In this document: positions 8,792 through 17,484 of the stretch, piece by piece | Numbering within the stretch: the stretch's first letter is position 1 | How the letters are laid out: each line of letters starts with the position of its first letter | Assembly (NCBI GenBank): GCA_947493215.1 | Contig: CANLQE010000001.1 | Location: forward strand, 2,295,404-2,359,403 | DNA from: an uncultured Sphingomonadaceae bacterium | GTDB taxonomy: Bacteria > Pseudomonadota > Alphaproteobacteria > Sphingomonadales > Sphingomonadaceae | Reading direction: 5' to 3' | Length of the DNA stretch: 64,000 bases | Notes under the pieces: generated by a model | What the model was told of the DNA's origin: nothing | What the model saw: only the letters and a program-made list of their open reading frames with translations | Databases searched by the model: none | Made by a program: the position numbers and the translations under genes

Positions 8792-9010
8792 ATGCATATG
8801 ACCGAGCAATCTCCCCAATCCGAATTTACTGACATTCCGTCCGCCGATGATCTGGCTCACTCGAAGGCGCGTCATGATAGCTGGTCTCCGGATAAGCAGG
8901 TGACGTTTCTGGAAACCTTAGCGCGGACCGATAACGTGCGGGCGGCTGCGACTTATGCCGGGTTGTCGTGGGAGAGCGCTTATAAGTTGCGGGGGCGTCC
9001 CGATGGGTAG
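8792..9010 (+). pseudogene. Truncated small helix-turn-helix protein gene
   Basis: 72 codons giving HDSWSPDKQVTFLETLARTD, then NVRAAATYAGLSWESAYKLRG and RPDG. This resembles a helix-turn-helix family common in sphingomonads (FLExLAxTGxVxxAxxxVGLSxxSAYxLRRR), whose members normally continue with an AFARAW segment and are at least twice as long. Here TAG (9008-9010) falls right after RPDG and the next codons in frame read AFARARASG, so the stop looks like a point mutation in a once longer gene. Residual expression of the short form cannot be excluded. Family recognition is from memory. Confidence 0.6.
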
Positions 9011-9232
9011 GCGTTTGCCCGAGCCCGCGCTTCAGGTAAAACAAAACTCCTTCCGGCCCTTGAGGTCCAAAAAAAACCAATACCACAACACTTGCATTCA
9101 TCCCGCAAATCCGCCATGAGCGCCGCTTCTGCGTCATTCGACTGTTCGAATCACCTGGAAAAACAAAGAAGGCCGGAGGGGCGTGTCTGCATGGTGCGGC
9201 GTCAGCGATCGGTAATATGAAGGAAATACTGC

Positions 9233-9616
9233 ATGCCAATGTATGAGCATGTCTTCCTCGCGCGTCAGGATTTGAGCCAATCTCAAGTCGATAGTCTCGC
9301 TCAGGAAGCTACAAAAATTGTTGAAGCCAATGAAGGCAAAGTCGTTTTGACCGAAACCTGGGGCTTGCGTACGCTGGCCTACAAGGTTCAGAAAAACCGC
9401 AAAGCGCATTACGTTATGCTGCGTCTCGACGCGCCAACCAACGTGATTGCTGAATTGGAGCGTCAGACCCGCATCAACGAAGACGTTATCCGTTTTCTGA
9501 CCATCCGCGTGGACGAGCATGAAGAAGGCCCATCAGTAATGATGCGCAAGCCGGAACGTGACACCCGCCGTGGTGGTGGTGATCGCCCCCCTCGCCGCGA
9601 CCGCGACGATAGTTAA
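9233..9616 (+). CDS. rpsF: 30S ribosomal protein S6
   Basis: bS6, 127 residues, binds 16S rRNA with S18 in the small-subunit platform. N terminus [18 protein letters not shown] and the [18 protein letters not shown] segment are diagnostic. The C-terminal tail is arginine/glycine/aspartate-rich ([16 protein letters not shown]), longer than in enterobacteria and typical of this group. AAGGAA lies 8 bases before ATG. First gene of rpsF-rpsR-rplI; the ~220-base leader could hold an S6:S18 autoregulatory RNA but I could not identify its conserved loop. Confidence 0.97.
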   Translation: MPMYEHVFLARQDLSQSQVDSLAQEATKIVEANEGKVVLTETWGLRTLAYKVQKNRKAHYVMLRLDAPTNVIAELERQTRINEDVIRFLTIRVDEHEEGPSVMMRKPERDTRRGGGDRPPRRDRDDS

Positions 9617-9637
9617 GCTAGATAAGGAGTAATAAAC

Positions 9638-9862
9638 ATGGGACGTCCATTTTTTCGTCGCCGCAAAAGCTGCCCCTTTTCCGGCAAAAACGCACAACCA
9701 ATCGATTATAAAGATGTGAAAATGCTGCAGGGATATATTTCCGAGCGTGGCAAGATCGTACCTAGTCGTATCACCGCAGTTTCCGCCAAGAAGCAGCGCG
9801 AATTGTCCAAAGCAATTAAACGCGCTCGCCATCTCGGCCTGCTGCCTTATCTCGTTAAGTAG
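9638..9862 (+). CDS. rpsR: 30S ribosomal protein S18
   Basis: bS18, 74 residues, partner of S6 on the 30S platform. Recognised by [20 protein letters not shown] and the C-terminal [20 protein letters not shown]. Full length with AAGGAG 9 bases before ATG. Lies 21 bases after rpsF and 11 bases before rplI in the same transcript. Confidence 0.98.
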   Translation: MGRPFFRRRKSCPFSGKNAQPIDYKDVKMLQGYISERGKIVPSRITAVSAKKQRELSKAIKRARHLGLLPYLVK

Positions 9863-9873
9863 GAGCAAGAGAC

Positions 9874-10524
9874 ATGGATATTATTTTGCTCGAACGAGTC
9901 GAAAAACTAGGCGGCATCGGTGATGTTGTAACTGTGAAGAACGGCTATGCCCGTAACTTCCTGTTGCCGAACAAAAAAGCCTTGCGCGCTAATGCAGCCA
10001 ATAAGAAGGTTTTCGAAGCCAATCGCGCACAGATTGAATCCGAGAATGAAGCGAAACGCTCAGAAGCTGAAAAAGCTTCTGGCGGTATTGGTGGCAAACA
10101 GATTATTTTGATCCGTGCGTCTTCTGCCAGCGGCCAGCTTTATGGTTCGGTTTCGGTTCGCGATATTGTCGAAGCCTTGGCTGCCGATGGCGCCACTGTT
10201 GAGAAAAGCATGGTTATCCTCGAGAAACCAATCAAAACGCTTGGTGTTTTCGACGTTCGCGTCCGTTTGCACCCTGAAGTTTCTGTCAACGTACAGGTCA
10301 ATGTGGCTCGTTCCGATGACGAAGCGGAACTGCAGAAAGACGGAATCGACGTCATCGCGCAGATGTTTGAAGACGAGCAGGCTGAACTGGCTGCAGCGGC
10401 TTTGGCACCTGAAAGCGAAGATGACGGCGAAGGCGAAACCGCTGACGCCGAGGAAGCTTCTGATGAAGCGGCTTCCGAGGAAGCTGCTGAAGAAACAGCA
10501 GAAAGCGCCGAAGACAAAGAGTAG
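9874..10524 (+). CDS. rplI: 50S ribosomal protein L9
   Basis: bL9, 216 residues, L1-stalk-base protein of the large subunit. N domain: MDIILLERVEKLGGIGDVV and VKNGYARNFLLPNKKA; the long connecting helix and the C domain up to about residue 160 follow. The last ~50 residues are an added, low-complexity acidic tail of Glu, Ala, Asp repeats (EEASDEAASEEAAEETAESA), longer than the ~150-residue family norm. Last gene of the operon, followed by a hairpin terminator. Confidence 0.97.
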   Translation: MDIILLERVEKLGGIGDVVTVKNGYARNFLLPNKKALRANAANKKVFEANRAQIESENEAKRSEAEKASGGIGGKQIILIRASSASGQLYGSVSVRDIVEALAADGATVEKSMVILEKPIKTLGVFDVRVRLHPEVSVNVQVNVARSDDEAELQKDGIDVIAQMFEDEQAELAAAALAPESEDDGEGETADAEEASDEAASEEAAEETAESAEDKE

Positions 10525-10543
10525 CTTTTGTCAGCACGTGATT

Positions 10544-10597
10544 GAAAAGCCCGGAGCTGGTGCGTTACATGGTAACAATCCGCCTTCGGGCTTTTTC
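10544..10597 (+). terminator. Rho-independent terminator of rpsF-rpsR-rplI
   Basis: GAAAAGCCCG pairs with CGGGCTTTTTC; the loop is long (33 bases) but the T-run is good and the site lies 20 bases after the rplI stop. Confidence 0.7.
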
Positions 10598-10614
10598 TTG
10601 GATATGAGGGTATA

Positions 10615-11664
10615 TTGACCAACAACTGGCAAAACCAATTTACTCAAGGTGCAGGGCTCCTGCCCCATCTGGTCGATTTGCCTAATGATCAAGTGCTGCT
10701 GTCGCATTTAACCCAAGAAGACTATCGTAAAGCGAGCTTTCTCGACCAACGGATTATAACGCCGCAACTTAGACGACAGCTTGTACCTTGGTCAGAATTA
10801 TCGCGCATTGCGTTACCCACGACTGCAACTCCTCAATATATATTCCACATCGGTCATGTCGGATCGACATTGCTGTCCCGCCTCCTAGGCGAGATTGACA
10901 CCGTGCTGGCGCTCCGCGAACCGCAACTGCTAAGAAACTTGTGCGAAATATCGCAGATCCGCGATGAACCTGAGAGCCCATGGTCGCCTGATCTCTATAA
11001 ACAACGCTTTTCCGAAGCGATCCGCTGGTTATCACGATCATTCCATGCCGATCAACGGGTGATAATCAAAGCAAGCAGCTTCGTCAGCGAGATAGCCCCA
11101 CAACTGATGACAGAACCAAGTGATGCGTTAATCCTATATGCCCCGCTCGATCGTTACATTCCCACCATTTTAGCCGGCGAGGCTTCGGTACAAGAAACCC
11201 ACATGATGGCTGGTGCAAGATTGAAAAGGCTGGCCCGCCATTTGGGCAAGGCCCCTGCCCAGCTATGGGAATTGTCATTGGCCCAACGCGTTGCGATGAG
11301 CTGGATGTGCGAGCTTGTTTCTCTTTTTATCGCCCAAAAGACAAGCAGCTCTGCCAACCTGCTATGGATGGATTTTGAATCATTTCTCCGCAATCCTGGA
11401 GAGCGATTAACAACGGCTGCAACGCATTTCAGCCATGACCTAACGGTCGAAAAAGCAAATGAGCTTGTCACCGGCCCGATCATGTCTTCTTATTCCAAAG
11501 CACCAGAACATGACTATAGTCCAGACTTACGACAGGAGTTGCTGGACGAAGCGAACCAAAGCCACGCTTCTGACATTCACGCGGCGATGATATGGGCCGA
11601 CAAAATAGCTGCAGAATTTCCTCTGGTAGCCGAAGCGATGCAATGGATTGAAACGGGAAAATAA
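10615..11664 (+). CDS. P-loop sulfotransferase-like protein
   Basis: 349-residue cytoplasmic protein resembling PAPS-dependent sulfotransferases. The nucleotide-binding loop is HIGHVGSTLLSRLLGE (residues ~80-95), the position and pattern of the 5'-PSB loop; ALREPQLLRN and a downstream IKASSF strand fit the following core, and LLWMDFESFLRNPGE fits the late acceptor-side segment. No substrate can be predicted. The TTG start has GAGGG 4 bases upstream. Its stop overlaps the next ATG (TAATG), so it is coupled to a PKHD-type hydroxylase; the pairing suggests that the two act on the same peptide or metabolite (inference). Confidence 0.75.
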   Translation: MTNNWQNQFTQGAGLLPHLVDLPNDQVLLSHLTQEDYRKASFLDQRIITPQLRRQLVPWSELSRIALPTTATPQYIFHIGHVGSTLLSRLLGEIDTVLALREPQLLRNLCEISQIRDEPESPWSPDLYKQRFSEAIRWLSRSFHADQRVIIKASSFVSEIAPQLMTEPSDALILYAPLDRYIPTILAGEASVQETHMMAGARLKRLARHLGKAPAQLWELSLAQRVAMSWMCELVSLFIAQKTSSSANLLWMDFESFLRNPGERLTTAATHFSHDLTVEKANELVTGPIMSSYSKAPEHDYSPDLRQELLDEANQSHASDIHAAMIWADKIAAEFPLVAEAMQWIETGK

Positions 11665-12320
11665 TGTTCAAACAACTAAAATTACTGGACCAAAGTCAGG
11701 TCAATGAGATCAAGAAAATTGCCAATAGCGGCCAATTTGTTGACGGAAAAATCAGTAACCCGCATTCAAAAGTGAAAAACAACCTTCAGCTGCATGACCT
11801 CGATGCCTATAACAAGACATCCAAAATTCTCCATGATGCGCTGATGTCCAACCCTGAATTTACAGACTTTGCCTTTCCAGAGAAAGTCGCACCGCCGCTG
11901 ATTACCCGCTATCAACCCGGCATGCACTATGGCCTGCATGCGGACAGTGCCATTATTCCTTTGCCTGACGGGCCTATCCGATCAGACATCAGTTGCACGA
12001 TTTTTTTGAACGGTCCAGATGACTATAAGGGTGGCGCATTGCGCGTGACTCACGGCGAAGCCGGAATGCGTTTCAAGGGGTTGCCGGGTACCGCAATAGC
12101 CTATCCTTCGCATACACTTCATGAAGTCGAAGCTATTTCTGAAGGCGAGCGAATGGTTGCTATTACTTTTATTCAAAGCAAGGTACGTGACGTTATGAAA
12201 CGCAATTTGCTGTATGAACTCAATGAAGTCGCGGCTCTAGAAGGCCTGAATATGAAGCATGAAAACTATACTCGTATGCAGGCATTGCAATATAATCTCA
12301 TGCGTATGTGGATGGAATAA
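11664..12320 (+). CDS. Fe(II)/2-oxoglutarate-dependent PKHD-type hydroxylase
   Basis: YbiX/PiuC-type dioxygenase, 218 residues. The double-stranded beta-helix shows the iron triad: HADSAII (His and Asp), and the distal His in SHTLHEVEAISEGERMV, followed by the 2-oxoglutarate-binding Arg. The N terminus (MFKQLKLLDQSQVNEIKKI) and the C-terminal NLLYELNEV are typical. Family members are often next to TonB-dependent receptors; none is present here. Start ATG overlaps the previous stop by one base. Confidence 0.92.
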   Translation: MFKQLKLLDQSQVNEIKKIANSGQFVDGKISNPHSKVKNNLQLHDLDAYNKTSKILHDALMSNPEFTDFAFPEKVAPPLITRYQPGMHYGLHADSAIIPLPDGPIRSDISCTIFLNGPDDYKGGALRVTHGEAGMRFKGLPGTAIAYPSHTLHEVEAISEGERMVAITFIQSKVRDVMKRNLLYELNEVAALEGLNMKHENYTRMQALQYNLMRMWME

Positions 12321-12325
12321 GCTGA

Positions 12326-12946
12326 TCAGTAGCCCATAAGGCTCATCACTTCCTTACGGCTGCGCGCGTCATCCAAGAAACAACCCAGTAATCTGCTGGT
12401 CGTCATGCCAACGCCTGGCGTACGAACACCGCGAGCGGTCATACAGCTGTGGCTGGCCTCTATCACAACCGCCACGCCGTGTGGCTTTAGATTGTCCCAA
12501 ATGCATTCGGCTACCTCAGCCGTCAAACGCTCTTGGACTTGCAGGCGTCGAGCGAAGCCATGAAGCACCCGTGCCAACTTTGAAATACCAACCACCCGGT
12601 CGGTGGGCATATAAGCAATACTCGCCTTACCAATAATCGGTGCCATATGGTGCTCACAATGCGAATGGAACGGGATGTCTTTGAGCAGCACCAGTTCGTC
12701 ATAGCCGCCAACTTCTTCAAACGTCCGCGCCAAGTGGATTGCAGGATTTTCCTGATAACCTTCGCAATATTCTTTCCAAGCCCGGGCAACTCGCTTGGGT
12801 GTGTCGAGCAAGCCTTCGCGATCCGGATCTTCACCGGACCAGCGCAGCAATGTCTTTACCGCCTCTTGCACTTCGCTCGGTACAGGGATTTTTGCCGCTT
12901 CACGAGCAGCAAGGGCGTCTTCGAAACTGTCAGAATAGTCGGCCAA
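12326..12946 (-). CDS. folE: GTP cyclohydrolase I
   Basis: Converts GTP to 7,8-dihydroneopterin triphosphate, the first step of folate (and queuosine) synthesis. 206 residues. Zinc ligands: Cys in HSHCEHHMAPI and His/Cys in SHSCMTARGVR; GISKLARVLHGFARRLQVQE is the GTP-binding core. Starts with TTG preceded by AAAGGA; no better ATG is available before the conserved WSGEDPDREGL. Convergent with the PKHD gene, which ends 6 bases away, and upstream of tRNA-Arg on the same strand. Confidence 0.96.
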   Translation of the reverse strand: MADYSDSFEDALAAREAAKIPVPSEVQEAVKTLLRWSGEDPDREGLLDTPKRVARAWKEYCEGYQENPAIHLARTFEEVGGYDELVLLKDIPFHSHCEHHMAPIIGKASIAYMPTDRVVGISKLARVLHGFARRLQVQERLTAEVAECIWDNLKPHGVAVVIEASHSCMTARGVRTPGVGMTTSRLLGCFLDDARSRKEVMSLMGY

Positions 12947-13054
12947 AAGGCAATCCTTTACGCGTGAAATAGAAACATAATGCAGATAAGTTACGCTCCG
13001 CCGTCCTGCAGCGCAAGTGCACCTAAGACCGTATCATCAATAATGTGGGGAGAG

Positions 13055-13131
13055 TGGCGCGCCCAGGAAGATTCGAACTCCCGACCCCTTGATTCGTAGT
13101 CAAGTACTCTATCCAGCTGAGCTATGGGCGC
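13055..13131 (-). tRNA. tRNA-Arg (anticodon ACG)
   Basis: 77-base cloverleaf: acceptor GCGCCCA/TGGGCGC, discriminator G and encoded CCA; D-arm GCTCAGCTGGATAGAGT, anticodon stem CTTGA/TCAAG with loop CTACGAA, T-loop GTTCGAATC. ACG would be modified to ICG and read the CGU/CGC/CGA codons. Confidence 0.96.
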
Positions 13132-13184
13132 GCATTGAAGGCTGTCAGATAGGGGGAGATTCCCCCTCTGGCAAGCCGTTTTTA

Positions 13185-14555
13185 TCATTTTTCTGATGGT
13201 AGCAAAGTCAGCTCATCCCTCATCGCTTCAGAGCTGTCTAATGTTTCTCTAATAAGAGTATATTTAACCGGTATCGGAAAGATGTTATTCCTAACCTTTA
13301 TATTTCCATCGGCCTGCAGCGTCATTTTTGCTTTGGCACCAAGAGGTAAATCATCGGCTTCATATTTTCCGGGGGCTATGCGTTTGATATCCCGTAAAAC
13401 TACCATTTCCGGCAATATTTTCAATATCAAAGCATGTGTCCAACCGTCGAGCGCAAAGGCCCGTCCTTTTTCAATCCGCATTCGTTTTTTGATCGATGAG
13501 ATTTTCCAGATGCCATCGATCGGCAAGGCTTCTGTTTCCACGATTTCATAACGATCGGGCAACATTGCATCGATCAATCCCGCTGGTTCTTTCGCATTTC
13601 CATCCGCATCCGCCGGATTTGAATGGCTGGCGATATTTTCGCTAGCCAGATTAGCAAATTTCCCGCCCGGAAATCCGTCCAGATAGGCGCGATACGATGC
13701 TGTTGTATTGGCTTTCATTGCCCCCTGCCAAGCCAAGGCGTCCAAGGCCGCCTCGTCGAGCTTGGCAAGAGCTGGGGTTTGCAATGGTGCCGACCCATTG
13801 TCGCCGCTAACGGCATCTACGAGATAAACCGGCGTTCCAGTGATACTGGCACTAACAAAAGGGCGCTGCGCTCCTCCAGTAGCCGTTAGAACATCGTCTC
13901 TTACCATACCACCCAGCAGCTGCACCGGCAGACCTGCCTGCGGCAATCGATTGGCAAAAGAGCTGGCAAAAGGAGAATTGTCCCCATCACCATCCATAGC
14001 CGTCTGACCCGGCGCAGCGGCATAGATTATCAAAACATCGTCGGCCTCAACACCAGCCAAGCCGCGGCTCACCGCGCGCGTTCCCGACTTCCAAGACCTT
14101 GCGAAAGGGTTATTGCGACACGCATCCAGAACAACCATCCGCATCTGAGCGCCGGAAAGCGATTCCATCACCCTATCGAGATTGAGCGCTTCATAAGGCA
14201 AATCCAGACTGGAGTTAAGTTCAGCGTTAACCGGTATCAGCCAATTCTTGCCCTGTCCCTCAATGCCATGCCCCGCATAATAGACCATCGCAACATCCGC
14301 CCCGTTGGCTTTCGCGCGAAAATCACGAAGCGTGAGTTGAAAATCACTGGTCGATAAATCAATTGCGACTGTCACATCATCAAAACCTGCCAGTTTGGCC
14401 GATTCAGCGACTAGTTTTACGTCATTAATTGGGTTGGCTAGCGCGCTTGTATTAGCATAGTTTGAATTGCCGACGATAAGCGCAACTTTTTTGGCGTCCG
14501 CCGCTCCCGAAACGGTGAGAAGCAGGATTGTGCAAAATGCCAGCCAGTACCGGAT
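13185..14555 (-). CDS. Caspase-like (metacaspase/C14) exported protein, non-canonical start
   Basis: Exported caspase-fold protein, 456 residues if translated from ATC at 14555. Leader RYWLAFCTILLLTVSGAADA, then the first caspase strand KKVALIVGNSNYAN, catalytic His in VYYAGHGIEGQG and catalytic Cys in VVLDACRNNPF. The C-terminal ~250 residues carry an unrecognised domain (SYRAYLDGFPGGKFANLA). The open frame from the upstream TGA to 14376 has no ATG, GTG or TTG; the first canonical start (GTG 14375) lies inside the caspase domain and would delete its first strand and the leader. So either ATC (or CTG 14543) is used, or the gene lost its start. Lies 14 bases after the ppdK stop. Confidence 0.75.
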   Translation of the reverse strand: MRYWLAFCTILLLTVSGAADAKKVALIVGNSNYANTSALANPINDVKLVAESAKLAGFDDVTVAIDLSTSDFQLTLRDFRAKANGADVAMVYYAGHGIEGQGKNWLIPVNAELNSSLDLPYEALNLDRVMESLSGAQMRMVVLDACRNNPFARSWKSGTRAVSRGLAGVEADDVLIIYAAAPGQTAMDGDGDNSPFASSFANRLPQAGLPVQLLGGMVRDDVLTATGGAQRPFVSASITGTPVYLVDAVSGDNGSAPLQTPALAKLDEAALDALAWQGAMKANTTASYRAYLDGFPGGKFANLASENIASHSNPADADGNAKEPAGLIDAMLPDRYEIVETEALPIDGIWKISSIKKRMRIEKGRAFALDGWTHALILKILPEMVVLRDIKRIAPGKYEADDLPLGAKAKMTLQADGNIKVRNNIFPIPVKYTLIRETLDSSEAMRDELTLLPSEK

Positions 14556-14569
14556 CGCCGCTCTACCCC

Positions 14570-17254
14570 CTAGTCTTTCCGCTCGGCTAACGCAGCTTGA
14601 GCTGCTGCTAGTCGGGCAATGGGAACACGATAAGGCGACGCGCTGACATAATCCAGGCCGGTTTTCTCACAGAAGGCGATGGATGCCGGATCGCCGCCAT
14701 GTTCCCCGCAAATACCGAGCTTAATGTCAGGCCGCGTTGCCCTGCCCCGTTCTGCTGCTAATTCGATCAATTGTCCGACGCCTTCGATGTCGAGGCTGAC
14801 AAACGGATCGCGCGGAAAAATGCCTTTGTCGACATATTGCGTCAGGAAACGGCCCGCGTCATCGCGGGAGACGCCCAAAGTCGTCTGGGTCAAATCATTG
14901 GTACCGAAGCTGAAAAATTCACCGTGTTCGGCGATTTTTCCGGCCATCAGGGCGGCGCGCGGCAGCTCGATCATCGTGCCGACCAAATATTCGATGCGGC
15001 GGCCTTTCTCGACGAAAACCTCTTCCGCCATCCGGTCGACGGCATCTTTCATCAGTTCCAGTTCCCGGGCTGTGGCCACCAGTGGTATCATGACCTCGGG
15101 AATGGGCGCTTCTCCGCTGGCTTCCGCTATTTCACAGGCGGCTTCAAAGATCGCACGTGCCTGCATTTCGTAGATTTCCGGATAGGTGACGCCAAGCCGG
15201 CAACCGCGATGGCCCAGCATCGGGTTAAACTCGTGCAGTTCATTGGCGCGCTGTTTCAGCGTTTCGACGCCTACATCCGCCGCGGCAGCGACTTCTTCAA
15301 ATTCCGACTGATGATGCGGCAAAAATTCGTGCAAGGGCGGATCGAGCAATCGGATTGTCACCGGCAAGCCGACCATGACTTCGAAAATCTGGCGGAAATC
15401 CTCGCGTTGCTCGGGGAGCAGCTTGGCCAAAGCCTCCCGCCTGCCCGCTTCATTGGCGGCCAGAATCATCTGGCGAACCGCTGTAATCCGGGAGGTTTCA
15501 AAGAACATATGCTCGGTCCGGCACAGGCCAATGCCCTCGGCGCCAAAATCTCGGGCAACCCGGCAATCCTGCGGTGTTTCGGCATTGGTGCGCACGCCGA
15601 GACGGCGGACTTTATCAGCCCATTCCATCAGGACGCCAAAATCGCCGACCAGTTCGGGCTGGATCGTCTTCACGCGTCCGGCCATCACCTGACCATTGCT
15701 GCCGTCGATCGTCAATATGTCGCCTTCTTTCAGCTCACGATCCCCGATTTTCAGCAGTTTTGTTTCGTTATTGATACTCAGGCTACCAGCGCCAGAAACA
15801 CAGGGGCGACCCATGCCGCGCGCCACCACGGCAGCATGTGACGTCATGCCACCGCGCGCCGTCAAAATGCCTTTGGCCGCGTGCATGCCGTGAATATCTT
15901 CCGGCGAGGTTTCGACCCGCACCAATATTACGTCATCGCCCATTTCCGTACGGCGTTCAGCGGTATCGGAATCAAATACGATAATCCCGCAAGCAGCACC
16001 CGGAGAGGCCGGCAATCCGGTGGTCAGGACATCGCGCTTGGCGTCGGGATCAAGCGTCGGATGGAGCAATTGGTCCAAAGCCATGGGATCGACCCGGGCA
16101 ACGGCTTCTTCCTCGGTAATCAGGCCATCATTCGCCATATCGACGGCTATTTTCAGCGCCGCCTTGGCAGTCCGCTTGCCCGCACGGGTTTGCAGCATCC
16201 ACAATTTGCCGCGTTCGACGGTAAATTCGATATCCTGCATATCGCGATAATGGCGTTCGAGCAGATCGAACACATTCGTCAGCTCACCATAGGTTTCCGA
16301 CATCGCCTCTTCCATCGACAGCGGCTTGGCATTGGCCTCCTCACGCGCGGCTTTGGAGAGATATTGCGGCGTGCGGATACCCGCAACGACGTCCTCGCCC
16401 TGCGCGTTGATCAGCCATTCGCCATAATAGGCGCTGTCGCCGGTGGATGGATTGCGGGTAAAGGCCACACCGGTTGCCGATGTCTCGCCCATATTGCCGA
16501 ATACCATCGCCTGCACGTTGACAGCGGTGCCCCATTCAGCAGGAATGTTGTTTAGTCGGCGATAGACTTTGGCCCGCTCTGCTTGCCAGCTACCGAAAAC
16601 AGCGCTGACTGCGCCCCATAGCTGGTCATTCACATCCTGTGGGAAAGGCTTGCCCCATTGTTCTTCGACAAGGCTTTTATATTCGGCCACCAGCGCCTTC
16701 CAATGCTGAGACTCCATCTCAGTATCCGTGAAGAAACCATTATCTTCCTTAGCTATTTCTAGTGCTTCTTCAAAACTGTCATGATCCAACTGCAGCACCA
16801 CATCGCTATACATCTGGATGAACCGGCGATAACTGTCCCAGGCGAAACGCTCGTCACCAGAGGTTTTGGCGAGCCCTTCCACCGTTTCGTCATTCAGACC
16901 GAGATTGAGAACCGTGTCCATCATGCCGGGCATCGACGCGCGCGCACCAGAGCGAACGGAGACCAGCAGCGGATCAGCGGCATCGCCAAATGTCTTGCCA
17001 GTAACTTTTTCAATATGCGCGACGCCTTGTACCACTTCGCCGGTCAAGCTGTCGGGATAGACACCGCCTTCGTTCATGAAGCGCGTACACATCTCGGTCG
17101 AAATGGTGAAACCCGGAGGAACCGGCAGGCCGATATTGGCCATTTCCGCCAGATTGGCGCCTTTGCCGCCCAATAGATTACGTGCTGCGGTAGCATCTGT
17201 TGGCGCGCCATCTGCGTCCATGCCACCACCGAAACGATATACATATTGAGTCAT
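14570..17254 (-). CDS. ppdK: Pyruvate, phosphate dikinase
   Basis: Interconverts pyruvate + ATP + Pi and PEP + AMP + PPi; with pckA (also in this window) it controls the PEP pool. 894 residues, full length. Nucleotide-binding N domain begins with GGKGANLAEMANIGLPVPPG; the swivelling phosphohistidine domain carries GGMTSHAAVVARGMGRPCVSG (His near residue 460), and the C-terminal PEP/pyruvate barrel has GEFFSFGTNDLTQTTLG and the CGEHGGDP loop with the catalytic Cys. Lies between glyS upstream and the caspase-like gene downstream; the ~230-base gap to glyS is filled with repeats. Confidence 0.98.
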   Translation of the reverse strand: MTQYVYRFGGGMDADGAPTDATAARNLLGGKGANLAEMANIGLPVPPGFTISTEMCTRFMNEGGVYPDSLTGEVVQGVAHIEKVTGKTFGDAADPLLVSVRSGARASMPGMMDTVLNLGLNDETVEGLAKTSGDERFAWDSYRRFIQMYSDVVLQLDHDSFEEALEIAKEDNGFFTDTEMESQHWKALVAEYKSLVEEQWGKPFPQDVNDQLWGAVSAVFGSWQAERAKVYRRLNNIPAEWGTAVNVQAMVFGNMGETSATGVAFTRNPSTGDSAYYGEWLINAQGEDVVAGIRTPQYLSKAAREEANAKPLSMEEAMSETYGELTNVFDLLERHYRDMQDIEFTVERGKLWMLQTRAGKRTAKAALKIAVDMANDGLITEEEAVARVDPMALDQLLHPTLDPDAKRDVLTTGLPASPGAACGIIVFDSDTAERRTEMGDDVILVRVETSPEDIHGMHAAKGILTARGGMTSHAAVVARGMGRPCVSGAGSLSINNETKLLKIGDRELKEGDILTIDGSNGQVMAGRVKTIQPELVGDFGVLMEWADKVRRLGVRTNAETPQDCRVARDFGAEGIGLCRTEHMFFETSRITAVRQMILAANEAGRREALAKLLPEQREDFRQIFEVMVGLPVTIRLLDPPLHEFLPHHQSEFEEVAAAADVGVETLKQRANELHEFNPMLGHRGCRLGVTYPEIYEMQARAIFEAACEIAEASGEAPIPEVMIPLVATARELELMKDAVDRMAEEVFVEKGRRIEYLVGTMIELPRAALMAGKIAEHGEFFSFGTNDLTQTTLGVSRDDAGRFLTQYVDKGIFPRDPFVSLDIEGVGQLIELAAERGRATRPDIKLGICGEHGGDPASIAFCEKTGLDYVSASPYRVPIARLAAAQAALAERKD

Positions 17255-17283
17255 ATTATGTTCTATCTCCGAAATTTATCGGC

Positions 17284-17308
17284 CCAAAGTTCACACACAT
17301 CACAGGGT
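17284..17308 (+). repeat. Direct repeat flanking palindromic element, left copy
   Basis: 25-base sequence beginning CCAAAGTTCACACACATCAC and ending AGGGT, 23 of 25 bases identical to the copy at 17444. The two copies bracket the inverted repeat at 17336-17413. Confidence 0.75.
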
Positions 17309-17335
17309 ATTTCCCGCTTAAATCTGCCAGAACCT

Positions 17336-17413
17336 GTGCTCCGCACTTGATGCGGAGCCTAGGATGGCTGTCACGCTCGTCTACCCTGGGTTCCGCATCA
17401 AGTGCGGAGCACG
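17336..17413. repeat. Large inverted repeat (arms 24/25 bases)
   Basis: Left arm 17336-17359 and right arm 17390-17413 pair at 23 of 24 positions. Each arm itself contains the smaller palindrome CTCCGCACTTGATGCGGAG (or a one-base variant), so the element can fold either as one long hairpin or as two small ones. It fills the ppdK-glyS spacer. Similar dispersed palindromes occur in sphingomonad genomes (from memory). Confidence 0.8.
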
Positions 17414-17443
17414 GATATCCTGATATATGTGCGTTCTCTGCTC

Positions 17444-17468
17444 CAAAGTTCACACAATTCACAGGGTG
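17444..17468 (+). repeat. Direct repeat flanking palindromic element, right copy
   Basis: Second copy of the 25-base direct repeat, starting CCAAAGTTCACACAATTCAC, 16 bases before the glyS stop codon region. Too long and too diverged for a normal target-site duplication. Confidence 0.75.
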
Positions 17469-17484
17469 TCGATCAGCAATCACA

